Shown here in pieces: positions 6,340 through 13,446 of a stretch of 39,495 bases of DNA; the first letter of the stretch is position 1; each line of letters opens with the position of its first letter. Below the pieces are notes generated by a model that saw nothing but the letters and a program-made list of their open reading frames with translations, ran no database searches and was not told the origin of the DNA. The position numbers were made by a program, and so were the translations under genes. The stretch comes from a virus. The stretch is from IMG/VR virus record IMGVR_UViG_3300017971_000490, positions 1 through 39,495 of that record. One strand, 5' to 3'.

Positions 6340-6525
6340 TCAATAGCTGTTATAAAAATATTCGACCTCTTCAATAACATCGTTCCGGGTGATCGGTCCA
6401 CCTCTTTGCTTTTCCAGGAACCAGATGTTATTAATGATAACTTCTATGTGGTTTTCAGGTAGCCCGTCTACCAGGTAGTTTTCCATCAGCTCCTTGATCA
6501 GTTTAATTATCTCTTCTCGTTCCAT
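6340..6525 (-). CDS. Small acidic helical protein, 61 aa
   Basis: A 61-aa protein beginning MEREEIIKLIKELMENY and ending EEVEYFYNSY. It is almost entirely amphipathic helix with a short basic turn (LEKQRGGPITRND). The frame extends upstream to 6576, but that part would lie over the promoter at 6546-6576 and reads as A/T-rich noise, so the start at 6525 is preferred. It is the first gene of its transcription unit. Function unknown. Confidence 0.6.
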   Translation of the reverse strand: MEREEIIKLIKELMENYLVDGLPENHIEVIINNIWFLEKQRGGPITRNDVIEEVEYFYNSY

Positions 6526-6545
6526 ATCCTTGTGTGTTTCTATTA

Positions 6546-6576
6546 TAAATATAATAAAACTAACAATAACTTCCAA
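6546..6576 (-). promoter_or_regulatory. Promoter for 6525 operon
   Basis: On the minus strand TTG (6576-6574) is followed after 20 nt by TATATTTA (6553-6546), a one-base variant of TA-NN-TTTG. The spacer contains ATTGTTA, 6 nt after the TTG, as in the other two members of this promoter family. The sequence after it (ATAGAAAC...ACAA) also matches the 8261-8291 copy. Its 5' edge lies beside the stop of the gene at 6580. Confidence 0.6.
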
Positions 6577-6579
6577 GCG

Positions 6580-6792
6580 TTATTCGAAGTATGTTTCATC
6601 AAATCTAACAATTTCTACCTGGCCGTTATACAAGGCTCTTAGGACAATTCGGTTGTTCAGTATATCCCTGATCTCCGTCATATCCTCGTCCCGGGTAACC
6701 CGGAAGCCATTCTCACGGGCTTGCCGAACAGTCACGTTCAGTTCAGCCCTGGTCCAAATCCTGGACACGGAGTTTTCGATCCTCTGTCTCAT
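6580..6792 (-). CDS. Hypothetical protein, 70 aa
   Basis: A 70-aa basic protein with N-terminal helices (SRIWTRAELNVTVRQARENG) followed by an alpha/beta end (TEIRDILNNRIVLRALYNGQVEIVRF). A good AGGAGGG Shine-Dalgarno sequence precedes the ATG at 6792, which is notable in a genome whose other starts often lack one. It overlaps the upstream gene by ATGA. Function unknown. Confidence 0.6.
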   Translation of the reverse strand: MRQRIENSVSRIWTRAELNVTVRQARENGFRVTRDEDMTEIRDILNNRIVLRALYNGQVEIVRFDETYFE

Positions 6793-7025
6793 GATTCCCT
6801 CCTTGCTGTACTTTTAATATCACGAACATAAGCATCCCCGTATTCCCAGGACCCATAAGTGTTAGGACTTTTACAAGCTGTAAACCAGATTGCGTATTTG
6901 TTCTTTGCTTCGTTCGCCGGGGTTTGGTACTTCTTTAACACCCTCCACTCCCAGGTTCCGTCCGGACTCATCCATATCTCATAAGGATTGTCTACCGGTC
7001 TTTTCTTTGCGCATTCGTTTTTCAT
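6789..7025 (-). CDS. Conserved phage protein, NPYExW...WEWRVLKKY type
   Basis: A 78-aa protein with a recognisable pattern: DNPYEIW, DGTWEWRVLKKYQ, NKYAIWFTACKSP and GSWEYGDAYVRDI. I know this arrangement from small, uncharacterised proteins in phages and other bacteria, rich in Trp and Tyr and probably a compact beta fold. The role is unknown. A large hairpin (7057-7094) sits in its leader, 32 nt before the start, so its translation may be regulated by structure. Confidence 0.65.
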   Translation of the reverse strand: MKNECAKKRPVDNPYEIWMSPDGTWEWRVLKKYQTPANEAKNKYAIWFTACKSPNTYGSWEYGDAYVRDIKSTARRES

Positions 7026-7056
7026 GGTTTCAATGTTTTGTTAAGTGTTTGTCCTA

Positions 7057-7094
7057 CCACCAAAACCCGGTTTTATCCGGGTTAGGATTGGTGG
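7057..7094 (-). promoter_or_regulatory. Long bulged hairpin in leader of 7025 gene
   Basis: Two nested inverted repeats form one arm pair: CCACCAA (7057-7063) with TTGGTGG (7088-7094), and AACCCGG (7064-7070) with CCGGGTT (7077-7083), around a 6-nt loop; AGGA (7084-7087) is a one-sided bulge. Fourteen base pairs are perfect. TCCT at 7052-7055 is complementary to the bulge and could allow another fold. No U-run follows, so a regulatory leader or protein site is likelier than a terminator. Confidence 0.6.
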
Positions 7095-7102
7095 CTGGTG
7101 AG

Positions 7103-7672
7103 CTACTTCCGAACTTCGAAGTACCTCCGGGCGTATTGGGGAAGGCTCCAGTATTCCTTCTTGCCGTCAGGACTTTTGAAATTGATACACATTGCGCCTG
7201 TGCTGTCTGCTTTGAATTGCGCCATCCGGCACTCCACTCCGGAGCGTTTCTGGAAGATTTTCATCCCGGCGTAATCGATGGCGTTGATTGCGGCGTTGAA
7301 AGAATCTTCATCGGTCACGTTTACCAGGCCGTTGATCAGGGCTTCTTCTTCGGTAATTTCCGAAGGTCTTACCTTGTTCGGAGCCTGCGGATCCTTGGGT
7401 GCTGCCTTTTTCTTTTTGGCCTCTGTCGTTTTCTTGGCATTCATCTCTCGCTGCTTAGCGTCCATGTCAGGAGTATTGCCTTTCTCGGTCACCAGGAAAG
7501 GACCAACCTTGTTGGCTTTAACGGTCTTGAAGCCGTTCTGAGTTTTCACGGTCAGTTTACCGTTTTTGGGCTCCAGGCTTTTCACGTATCCTTTGTAGGA
7601 ACGTCCTTTTTCGATTTGCACCAGGACAGGCACCTTGTAGCTGTCCATTGCTTTTTTTGCTTTTGTTGTCAT
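7103..7672 (-). CDS. Hypothetical basic early protein with KOW-like N-terminus
   Basis: A 189-aa protein. Residues 1-63 look like a small beta-barrel of KOW/SH3 type (VLVQIEKGRSYKGYVKSLEPKNGKLTVKT). Residues 70-105 are a Lys/Ala-rich, probably disordered linker. Residues 105-189 form a folded alpha/beta domain (EEALINGLVNVTDEDSFNAA ... AMCINFKSPDGKKEYWSLPQYARRYFEV). A nucleic-acid-binding role fits the composition but is not shown. It lies in the first early transcription unit after the 8.26-kb promoter. Confidence 0.6.
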   Translation of the reverse strand: MTTKAKKAMDSYKVPVLVQIEKGRSYKGYVKSLEPKNGKLTVKTQNGFKTVKANKVGPFLVTEKGNTPDMDAKQREMNAKKTTEAKKKKAAPKDPQAPNKVRPSEITEEEALINGLVNVTDEDSFNAAINAIDYAGMKIFQKRSGVECRMAQFKADSTGAMCINFKSPDGKKEYWSLPQYARRYFEVRK

Positions 7673-7690
7673 AGCTCTGATTTATGGTGT

Positions 7691-8002
7691 TTAAATAATT
7701 CCCACTTTTAAGAAGTTACGATAACCCTCAAGCGACTCTTTCCCGGTTAGGGCTTTGTAGTACTGGGCGTTTTTGTGTGTGTAAAGGATAGATGTTAGTC
7801 CTAGCATCCTGGTGATCTGAAAGAAATCCTCCAACCACCTTGAGTTAATCCAGAAACGCACTTCGCTCCGATCATCACTGTACTCCGGCTTTACCATTAC
7901 CGGGTCCTGGCCTATGCTGTAACGGGCGGCTACATGTTTCAGGATTTTCACTGCTGTTGCTGTCAGTTGTTTTTTTGACATTTGATTTTTCTCGAGTTCC
8001 AT
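7691..8002 (-). CDS. Hypothetical protein, 103 aa
   Basis: A 103-aa alpha/beta protein with a basic N-terminal helix (QLTATAVKILKHVAARYS), a strand pair (PVMVKPEYSD, EVRFWINSRWLEDFFQITRML) and a basic C-terminus (NAQYYKALTGKESLEGYRNFLKVGII). Start codons at 8002 (2 nt after the previous stop) and 7981 (MSKKQL) are both possible. Function not recognised. It is second in the operon read from the promoter at 8261-8291. Confidence 0.55.
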   Translation of the reverse strand: MELEKNQMSKKQLTATAVKILKHVAARYSIGQDPVMVKPEYSDDRSEVRFWINSRWLEDFFQITRMLGLTSILYTHKNAQYYKALTGKESLEGYRNFLKVGII

Positions 8003-8004
8003 AT

Positions 8005-8232
8005 CTATCTATTTAATTGGTTAAGTACTGCTCTCGTTTCAAGCTCATCCAGGGGAATCCTTACCTTCAGCTTATGTTCGATGATCTCAATTTGGGTGAA
8101 AAGCCTGTTGGCTAGTTCATCCTCTTCGTGTTGGATCAGGGTTGTTAGGACGTTCCGCTTCCACTCGTTCATGTCGCTCACTTTGTATTCCAGATCACTT
8201 ATGGTGTTGGCTGTGGTTCTTGTTGTTTTCAT
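8005..8232 (-). CDS. Coiled-coil-like early protein, 75 aa
   Basis: A 75-aa, highly helical protein (begins MKTTRTTANTISDLEYK) with a heptad-like middle (VSDMNEWKRNVLTTLIQHEEDELANRLFTQIEIIEHKLKV). The frame is open upstream to 8394, but that part lies over the promoter at 8261-8291, so the ATG at 8232 is used. It is the first early gene after the lysis-module terminator. The sequence resembles a small dimeric coiled-coil protein; role unknown. Confidence 0.6.
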   Translation of the reverse strand: MKTTRTTANTISDLEYKVSDMNEWKRNVLTTLIQHEEDELANRLFTQIEIIEHKLKVRIPLDELETRAVLNQLNR

Positions 8233-8260
8233 GGTGTGTTTGATTTGTACGTTTCTATCA

Positions 8261-8291
8261 TAAATATAATAAATATAACAATACGCTCCAA
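8261..8291 (-). promoter_or_regulatory. Promoter of the left early region
   Basis: TTG (8291-8289; TTTG if the preceding T is included) is followed after 20 nt by TATATTTA (8268-8261). ATTGTTA lies in the spacer 6 nt after the TTG. It closely matches the 6546-6576 promoter over about 40 nt, including ATAGAAAC downstream. It lies between the lysis-operon terminator and the first left-hand early gene. Confidence 0.65.
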
Positions 8292-8433
8292 ATGTATTTT
8301 CATGGTTTAAATTTAAAGCAGCCCGAATCATAAGCCTAGCAAGTGCTTCCTGGGCCGAAAAAAAAAGTTTATTTTTTTGGAAAACATACCCCAAACGGGC
8401 GTTTAAAGCGTCATATTTCCGCCGGGATCAGCG
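8292..8433 (-). other. Non-coding gap with A/T tracts and short palindrome
   Basis: This stretch belongs to the largest gene-free interval in the window (8233-8538). It contains a run of nine As and a run of seven Ts around 8358-8379 that are nearly self-complementary, flanked by CC and GG, and a short inverted repeat AAACG-GG-CGTTT at 8393-8404. I see no credible frame on either strand. Bent A/T tracts at a module boundary are compatible with an origin or packaging site, but nothing here proves it. Confidence 0.4.
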
Positions 8434-8470
8434 CAAAAAGAAAGGACCGCCTGGTGGGAACAGACGGCCC
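8434..8470 (-). terminator. Factor-independent terminator of late/lysis operon
   Basis: On the minus strand a 10-bp stem (arms at 8461-8470 and 8444-8453, with two G-U pairs) and a 7-nt loop are followed at once by a U-rich run, TTTCTTTTTG (8443-8434). It lies 69 nt after the u-spanin gene and upstream of the early promoter at 8261-8291, so it separates late from early transcription. Confidence 0.75.
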
Positions 8471-8538
8471 TCAACAACAAAAGCCACGCCTCTGTGAATA
8501 TGGAACATAGGCAAGTTACAACATTTTCCTGAATAGAG

Positions 8539-9045
8539 CTATTTCTTTAGTCTAATAATGAATATTAGAACGACTCCCAAAAAGAATCCACCAAGCAAGT
8601 ATAGGATTATCGACCTGGTAGGACACTTTTTTTTTGGAGGCGATTTATGGATTTCGACAGTGTATAGCTCCACGTAATGGTCCTTGATCTGGATCACCGA
8701 ATCCAGCTTTACCACAATCAGGCTGTCTTTCTGTATCAATTCCAGCTTTAGCTTACTGTTCTCTACCCAGGCCCTGGCTTCGGCAAAATCGGTTTTAGCC
8801 TTGGCCTCTTCGTATGTAACAACAATCGGTTCTCCCGGGACGGTATCAATAATGTGTACCGGGACCTCTACCGTGTCGATCTCCCCAGGAAGCTCTACAT
8901 AGATCGTGGTGTCCACATAAACAGTTTCCGTATGGACGATAGTGTCCGTTTTAATCTCAGGAGGAAATTTCTCCCAGCAACGTTTTTGGGTAGCGCATCC
9001 CCCGAAGAGTATTGCGATAGCCAGGATAAAAAGCTTGCTATTCAT
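8539..9045 (-). CDS. Unimolecular spanin (u-spanin) lipoprotein
   Basis: A 168-aa protein with a lipoprotein signal (lipobox LFGGC, Cys17 as the acylated residue) and a single C-terminal membrane helix (about 144-164, IILYLLGGFFLGVVLIFII) followed by RLKK. The middle is beta-rich and Thr/Val-rich (TDTIVHTETVYVDTTIYVELP), then helical. An outer-membrane lipid anchor plus an inner-membrane helix in one chain is the hallmark of u-spanins, which fuse the two membranes in the last lysis step. It directly follows the endolysin gene (ATGA overlap) and closes the operon. It also implies a Gram-negative host. Confidence 0.8.
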   Translation of the reverse strand: MNSKLFILAIAILFGGCATQKRCWEKFPPEIKTDTIVHTETVYVDTTIYVELPGEIDTVEVPVHIIDTVPGEPIVVTYEEAKAKTDFAEARAWVENSKLKLELIQKDSLIVVKLDSVIQIKDHYVELYTVEIHKSPPKKKCPTRSIILYLLGGFFLGVVLIFIIRLKK

Positions 9046-9494
9046 ATCGTGTCTTTTTTGATTCTCCGGTATTCAAGTAATCGGCTCCTGGAATAAGGTT
9101 TTGTTTGGACCATGTTTCCCTGGTTCCCTCCCAAAATGAAGATCTCGTTTCCAATCTCATTAATATAGAATCCAACGTGACCCTTCCATCCATTAGGGTC
9201 CTCCCTCCACAGCACAACCACATCTACAAACTCATTACTGCTTCCAAGTGGCCTGGGAATGCTAACCCGTTCCCCTATCTCCAGGAAGCTCCGGGCGTTC
9301 AGCTTACCTGTATTTGGGAAGCCAGCCAGCAAAAGCATTGCATTACAAAAAGCGGCACACCAAGCAGTCTCGTCTGTTTTGACCCATGAATGACCTATCA
9401 GTTTGAAAAAGTTTACGATCTCCGGAGTGTTAGACTCCGCTCCCTGTAATTCCTTTAGCCCGTAATGGCTATTTACGTGTTCCGCTATTGTCAT
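9042..9494 (-). CDS. Endolysin, CHAP/NlpC-like peptidase
   Basis: A 150-aa peptidase of the CHAP/NlpC type I know as TIGR02594. The catalytic Cys is C46 in ETAWCAAFCNAML and the His is H106 in GWKGHVGFY; between them are the NARSFLEIG and VVVLWRED patterns, and the end has ILGGNQGNMVQTKPY. Such enzymes cut peptide bonds in peptidoglycan. There is no signal peptide, so export would need a holin; several holin candidates lie just upstream. The start overlaps the upstream membrane gene by 26 nt. Confidence 0.85.
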   Translation of the reverse strand: MTIAEHVNSHYGLKELQGAESNTPEIVNFFKLIGHSWVKTDETAWCAAFCNAMLLLAGFPNTGKLNARSFLEIGERVSIPRPLGSSNEFVDVVVLWREDPNGWKGHVGFYINEIGNEIFILGGNQGNMVQTKPYSRSRLLEYRRIKKDTI

Positions 9495-9705
9495 TTCTGT
9501 TTTCCATTGGTTTTTGTCCGAGCTTCAGACCCACAAACACGCCCTGCAGAGCAGAGAATGTTGCAACCAGTGCGCCAGCCTCAATGCCCGTAAGCACCAG
9601 ATAGGTACATAAAGCCATATTCCAAATCGATCCAATAACAAAGATCAGCCTGGTAGAGCTAAAGCCACCGTCAGTGCCGGTCAGGAATTTTTTTGTTGTA
9701 TTCAT
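9469..9705 (-). CDS. Small membrane protein, holin candidate
   Basis: A 78-aa protein (begins MNTTKKFLTGTDGGFSSTRL) with two hydrophobic segments, around residues 20-38 (LIFVIGSIWNMALCTYLVL) and 41-58 (IEAGALVATFSALQGVFVG), and a polar, basic tail. The frame extends upstream to 9771, but the ATG at 9705 fits better: the extension reads as the complement of the neighbouring gene. The GTDGGFSSTRL N-terminus is like that of holin-associated proteins in Bacteroidota phages. It is adjacent to the endolysin. Confidence 0.6.
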   Translation of the reverse strand: MNTTKKFLTGTDGGFSSTRLIFVIGSIWNMALCTYLVLTGIEAGALVATFSALQGVFVGLKLGQKPMENRNDNSGTRK

Positions 9706-9748
9706 GGTGAAGAAGAAAAGGACCGAGCGTGAGCCCGGCCCTGTTAGA

Positions 9749-9937
9749 TTACTCCGGGTCCTTGGCCACAAGGCCGGTGATCACATTGATCAGGACACCC
9801 ACGCCGGCAAGAATTTCATTGAAGGCGCTTTTGATTACTTCCTGAGTGTCGGGGTCTACCTTATCAGGCCAAACGAGTCCGGCCACAACAAGCAACGATC
9901 CAATAACCACTCCGAGTGTTGTTTTCCAGTTTTTCAT
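9749..9937 (-). CDS. Small membrane protein, holin candidate
   Basis: A 62-aa protein with two hydrophobic segments, residues about 6-23 (TTLGVVIGSLLVVAGLVW) and 41-58 (EILAGVGVLINVITGLVA), joined by a charged DKVDPDTQE turn and ending in an acidic tail. The size and two-helix plan suit a class II holin. It lies in the lysis cluster, downstream of a possible promoter at 9961-9992. I cannot tell which of the cluster's membrane proteins makes the lethal pore. Confidence 0.6.
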   Translation of the reverse strand: MKNWKTTLGVVIGSLLVVAGLVWPDKVDPDTQEVIKSAFNEILAGVGVLINVITGLVAKDPE

Positions 9938-9960
9938 AAATCTGTTGTTTATTAGTTAAG

Positions 9961-9992
9961 TAAAGATATGAAATATATAGTTCACTAACCAA
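9961..9992 (-). promoter_or_regulatory. Possible promoter before 9937 gene
   Basis: TATCTTTA (9968-9961) lies 21 nt after TTG (9992-9990) on the minus strand. The -7 element has one mismatch and the spacer is a little long. It would drive the holin/endolysin/spanin group separately from the structural genes. Confidence 0.35.
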
Positions 9993-10353
9993 CAGGCAAG
10001 TGATTCAGTACTTTGCTAATCATAAATATCAATACGCTCATCATTATACCGACCACTGTAATTAGGGTCCCGATGATCCACCGGTTCCTTTTTCTTATCT
10101 CTTCCCGGCCAGCATGACTGCCCTCCATCTCAGCCTGGAACTTCATAAATCCACTGATTCCCCGGCGTAACGATGTTGTGGTCATGGTTAATTCCTCCAC
10201 GTTTTCCGTGAGCCTGGGTACTGATGTTGCTAAACCCTCTTGACCATTTCCCATAACAAGTTTGCTGAGCGTTGATACTTTTTCTTCAAGCCTGGCTATA
10301 TCAGCCTCTTTCCGGCAATAGGTAGGTATTTTATGTTCATCTTCATTTCCCAT
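9985..10353 (-). CDS. Membrane-anchored coiled-coil protein of the lysis cluster
   Basis: A 122-aa protein: residues 15-75 are helical with heptads (ADIARLEEKVSTLSKLV ... LTENVEELTMTTTSLRR), residues 92-112 form a membrane helix (WIIGTLITVVGIMMSVLIFMI), and the end is short. This topology resembles XhlA-type holin partners. It overlaps the upstream membrane gene by one base. The role in lysis is inferred from topology and position. Confidence 0.6.
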   Translation of the reverse strand: MGNEDEHKIPTYCRKEADIARLEEKVSTLSKLVMGNGQEGLATSVPRLTENVEELTMTTTSLRRGISGFMKFQAEMEGSHAGREEIRKRNRWIIGTLITVVGIMMSVLIFMISKVLNHLPVG

Positions 10354-10769
10354 TAAAACGAAAAATAAGCTCCTAATAAAAGGAAGATCCAGAACGCCTT
10401 AAAGAATATTTGCCGGATAGCACCTGGTTCTTCCCATCCGAAAATCGGTTTATTATATAAAAACATCTTTCTCATTTGAAGATCGAATCCCTGGTTGCCA
10501 ATATATAAGATGCTACCTGATAATAGCCAGCCAACCACGCAATCAAACACCAGCCAAAATGAGAATGCGAATACAGGCCCAAGGACAAAGCCCAGCCACC
10601 ACGGTAAGCCAAAGGCCAGCAGGGTGAGTGCAACGGTGGCAACAGCAAAGAAACACCCCTCCACGAAAGCCCACACCTTCCACCTTCCCCCGGCTATAAA
10701 GCTGTCATGCTTAGCCCGGATCAAAGCAAAAATAACTGCCGTAGCTAATATGATTATTATCGGTATCAT
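10353..10769 (-). CDS. Multi-pass membrane protein near lysis genes
   Basis: A 138-aa protein with about four hydrophobic segments (residues 1-18, 35-56, 58-85 and 118-138). It is rich in Phe and Trp (FVEGCFFAVATVALTLLAFG, WWLGFVLGPVFAFSFWLVF). It overlaps the fibre gene start by ATGA and the coiled-coil membrane gene by one base. It could be a holin, an antiholin or a host-membrane modifier; I do not recognise the family. Confidence 0.55.
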   Translation of the reverse strand: MIPIIIILATAVIFALIRAKHDSFIAGGRWKVWAFVEGCFFAVATVALTLLAFGLPWWLGFVLGPVFAFSFWLVFDCVVGWLLSGSILYIGNQGFDLQMRKMFLYNKPIFGWEEPGAIRQIFFKAFWIFLLLGAYFSF

Positions 10770-13444
10770 ACAAGTTTTAGTTTGATGTTCCCCGCTGCCG
10801 TAGCCGTCAAGTCCAATCCGGTGTCCGGTACCGTAAACTCTGTCCCCGGTGTGCTTGCAATGCTTATCCCTGAATCCTTATAAACCTGTTCAACCTTTCG
10901 CCCAGAAACAGCCGTGAATACTTCATTGATGCTTCCAAAAGTCAGGCTGTCAGTAAAGTCCACAATAAAATACAGGTCTTCATTTTCCCATTGAAAATAT
11001 GCGATAATATACTGTGTGCTGGCTACATTCTTAAACAAACCATAACCGCCCCTCCATGTTACACTGTATCCCTTTGCAATGTTTTGAGTATTCACGCATC
11101 GGAAATAGTTCTTTAATTCCGTGTTCCAATAATCAAGGGTGCTTAAACCTTCGTCCACTGATCCAAAATTCAAGTCTATATAACTCACAATATTCTTTGA
11201 CGCATCATTATCCGTCACATCGTCAATCATGATAACCTTCTCGCAAGGATAAGTAGAGCGATCCCCGGAAAGCACTCCCGTTATTGCTCGAAGCGTTTCG
11301 TCATCACTGTGAGGCAGATACATCCGTGCGTCTGTGGCTGCGGCAATCTGGCCTCCCTGTATTCCATAATATGTGTTTACAGACCATGCTTGTTTGAACT
11401 CGCCCGTGTAATTAATAAATACGAACGGTGCTTTTTGGCTAATTTTATAGTGGACTGTTTCCTTGATAATTATACTACCAGGTTTCAGTGTTGATTTATT
11501 AATTTCTCGGTAATCATATAAGTGATTAACCACATCCAACGAGAAACGCTTTATTGGTGTCCATGTCTCATATCCACTTGAGATGCTTTTACTTGCTTGA
11601 CCGGCAGTCTGGTAATTGTAGTTTGCCCTGCTTGGGTTTGCTCCACCTGTCACCACTGCAGACAGGTCCGCTCCAGTTCCTCCGTTAACCGGGGTCAGTG
11701 TAAGTACATTACCATTGATTGTATATTTGCTCCGTGTTAGAACTGTAGTGTATGCTGTCCCTGTGCCGTTTCTGATTTCAACAAGCCTAAAGGGTGGAGT
11801 ATCCTCCAATTGTGAAGGGAAATCAGCCACGCTATCCAATGCCACCGTATCAGCACCATTGTCAACAGCCGTTACCTCGGCCCAATCACCCTCCCCTGTG
11901 TCATCTGAGCTTGGCGCAACATGAGCCCCTCCGCACCACGATAGGTCCGCCAAATTATACGGGCCAACACGGTCTGTATATTGATTATAAGAAGGAGACA
12001 GATCGGCTAACTCTATCCCGACCGGAAGCTGATTGCTGTTGTTTACAAGATGCTGCCCACTATATGTATAAAGGCCGTTGTATCCAACCTTACAAAAAAC
12101 AGTCACTACATCCCTGGTGGCATCGTATTTTTGTATAACCAAGATCGGCTCAGCCTCATCATCTGGGAAATATTTCATGAGCATGTTTGCTTCCTCGTAT
12201 ATTTCCAGAACCCTGGTCAATACGCTGCCCGTCACGAATGAATCAAATACAGCAAATTCGCTTTCTTCTTCTTCTAAATCGGTATTGTACCGCACCCGTT
12301 TAAACATTGGATTCGTGACAGCATCCCCCGGAGTATACGCTGATGGACCTGTCCATGCCCCTCCACCCGCTTCTGTTACTCCACTAATACCAGAAAAATC
12401 CAATTGCACTTCACAGCCATTATGTCGATTATTCGCTGGCTTATTTATTAAGGCATCCCCAAGTAGTGTGTAATCATAATCTTCACCCATTATCAAAATA
12501 TCATCCTCAACCTGTTTGACCCAATCCACCTTTAACTTTAAATTGCGTCCCGTATTATCGTTCGTCACATCAAGAAAGTCAAAGCTAATCCGATCAACAC
12601 CAGTGTCCCATGGCCCTGTGATTATATGCTCACCATTCAGGGATAAAAGCACCCCGTTATCGTCATATTCAAGGTCATTCCCATAGGTTGGGTTATTGGT
12701 CATATAATGTTGATAAAAGCCTCCGCTACCCCTGCTCGTTGGGAAATTCTCGGTGGAATCCCAAACAGTAATCTTCACGGAATACGTTTTCCCTGCCACA
12801 AATCCAGCATTCCTAAAATCAAGAAGCGATGTATATGCGTATTGGCCTCCGGTGTAAACCGCCTCTGCTGCCCCTGCTACAGCCCAACCATCCCGATAAC
12901 CCCATCCAGCATCTGTCAGATCATTTGTTATATCATAAGGCAAGCCACCTCCGGTATTATAGCCGTTTTGAAGATTCCCGAAGTAATTGTCTTGCGTTTC
13001 CCACTCCCAATCCGTATTCTCCGTTCCTCCCAACAGCCCCCAAACGGAACCGCTGCAAAGTGCGTAATTTGTTGCTCCACCAATTAAGAAGTATTCATCC
13101 CCTGTGCTTAACTTGAATTGGTAAACTTTTGGATCAGTCAATGATGCCTGAGTTATTTCTACGTGGCCAGACCCATTGACTGCGATTCCATTCAGGTCAC
13201 TTGTGGATTTATTTAACTCGGTGATCGTTGCACCCACTTTTGCAGGATAAAGCGTTATAGTTACATCGTTAATGAAATTCACACAATTCCCATTCACCAA
13301 AGGCACATGGTTTGCATTTCCACTTTTATCCTTTAGAACACTGATATCGTAATCAAAAGCGTCTCCCCAAAAAGCCAAGTCGTCAATATAAGGAAGAAGA
13401 GCTTCACCTGATCTAAATTTTAGTGATATTCCGTTTCCAATCAT
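10766..13444 (-). CDS. Large tail fibre / receptor-binding protein candidate
   Basis: An 892-aa protein, beta-rich and Asn/Gly/Thr-rich throughout, without enzymatic motifs that I can identify. Its N-terminus (IGNGISLKFRSGE) resembles that of the neighbouring 179-aa protein, possibly a shared virion-attachment tip. Residues about 150-320 contain carbohydrate-module-like stretches (YSVKITVWDSTENFP, RISFDFLDVT, RNLKLKVDWVKQV). The C-terminal third includes FINYTGEFKQAWSV and the end is short and hydrophobic. Size, composition and place at the end of the structural block suggest a receptor-binding fibre; the sequence alone does not prove it. Confidence 0.6.
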   Translation of the reverse strand: MIGNGISLKFRSGEALLPYIDDLAFWGDAFDYDISVLKDKSGNANHVPLVNGNCVNFINDVTITLYPAKVGATITELNKSTSDLNGIAVNGSGHVEITQASLTDPKVYQFKLSTGDEYFLIGGATNYALCSGSVWGLLGGTENTDWEWETQDNYFGNLQNGYNTGGGLPYDITNDLTDAGWGYRDGWAVAGAAEAVYTGGQYAYTSLLDFRNAGFVAGKTYSVKITVWDSTENFPTSRGSGGFYQHYMTNNPTYGNDLEYDDNGVLLSLNGEHIITGPWDTGVDRISFDFLDVTNDNTGRNLKLKVDWVKQVEDDILIMGEDYDYTLLGDALINKPANNRHNGCEVQLDFSGISGVTEAGGGAWTGPSAYTPGDAVTNPMFKRVRYNTDLEEEESEFAVFDSFVTGSVLTRVLEIYEEANMLMKYFPDDEAEPILVIQKYDATRDVVTVFCKVGYNGLYTYSGQHLVNNSNQLPVGIELADLSPSYNQYTDRVGPYNLADLSWCGGAHVAPSSDDTGEGDWAEVTAVDNGADTVALDSVADFPSQLEDTPPFRLVEIRNGTGTAYTTVLTRSKYTINGNVLTLTPVNGGTGADLSAVVTGGANPSRANYNYQTAGQASKSISSGYETWTPIKRFSLDVVNHLYDYREINKSTLKPGSIIIKETVHYKISQKAPFVFINYTGEFKQAWSVNTYYGIQGGQIAAATDARMYLPHSDDETLRAITGVLSGDRSTYPCEKVIMIDDVTDNDASKNIVSYIDLNFGSVDEGLSTLDYWNTELKNYFRCVNTQNIAKGYSVTWRGGYGLFKNVASTQYIIAYFQWENEDLYFIVDFTDSLTFGSINEVFTAVSGRKVEQVYKDSGISIASTPGTEFTVPDTGLDLTATAAGNIKLKLV

Positions 13445-13446
13445 GG

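Noticed and set aside
6890-7711. Long plus-strand open frame (273 codons)
   Set aside because: It is antisense to two well-packed minus-strand genes with ATGA coupling and reads as a shadow with biased composition.
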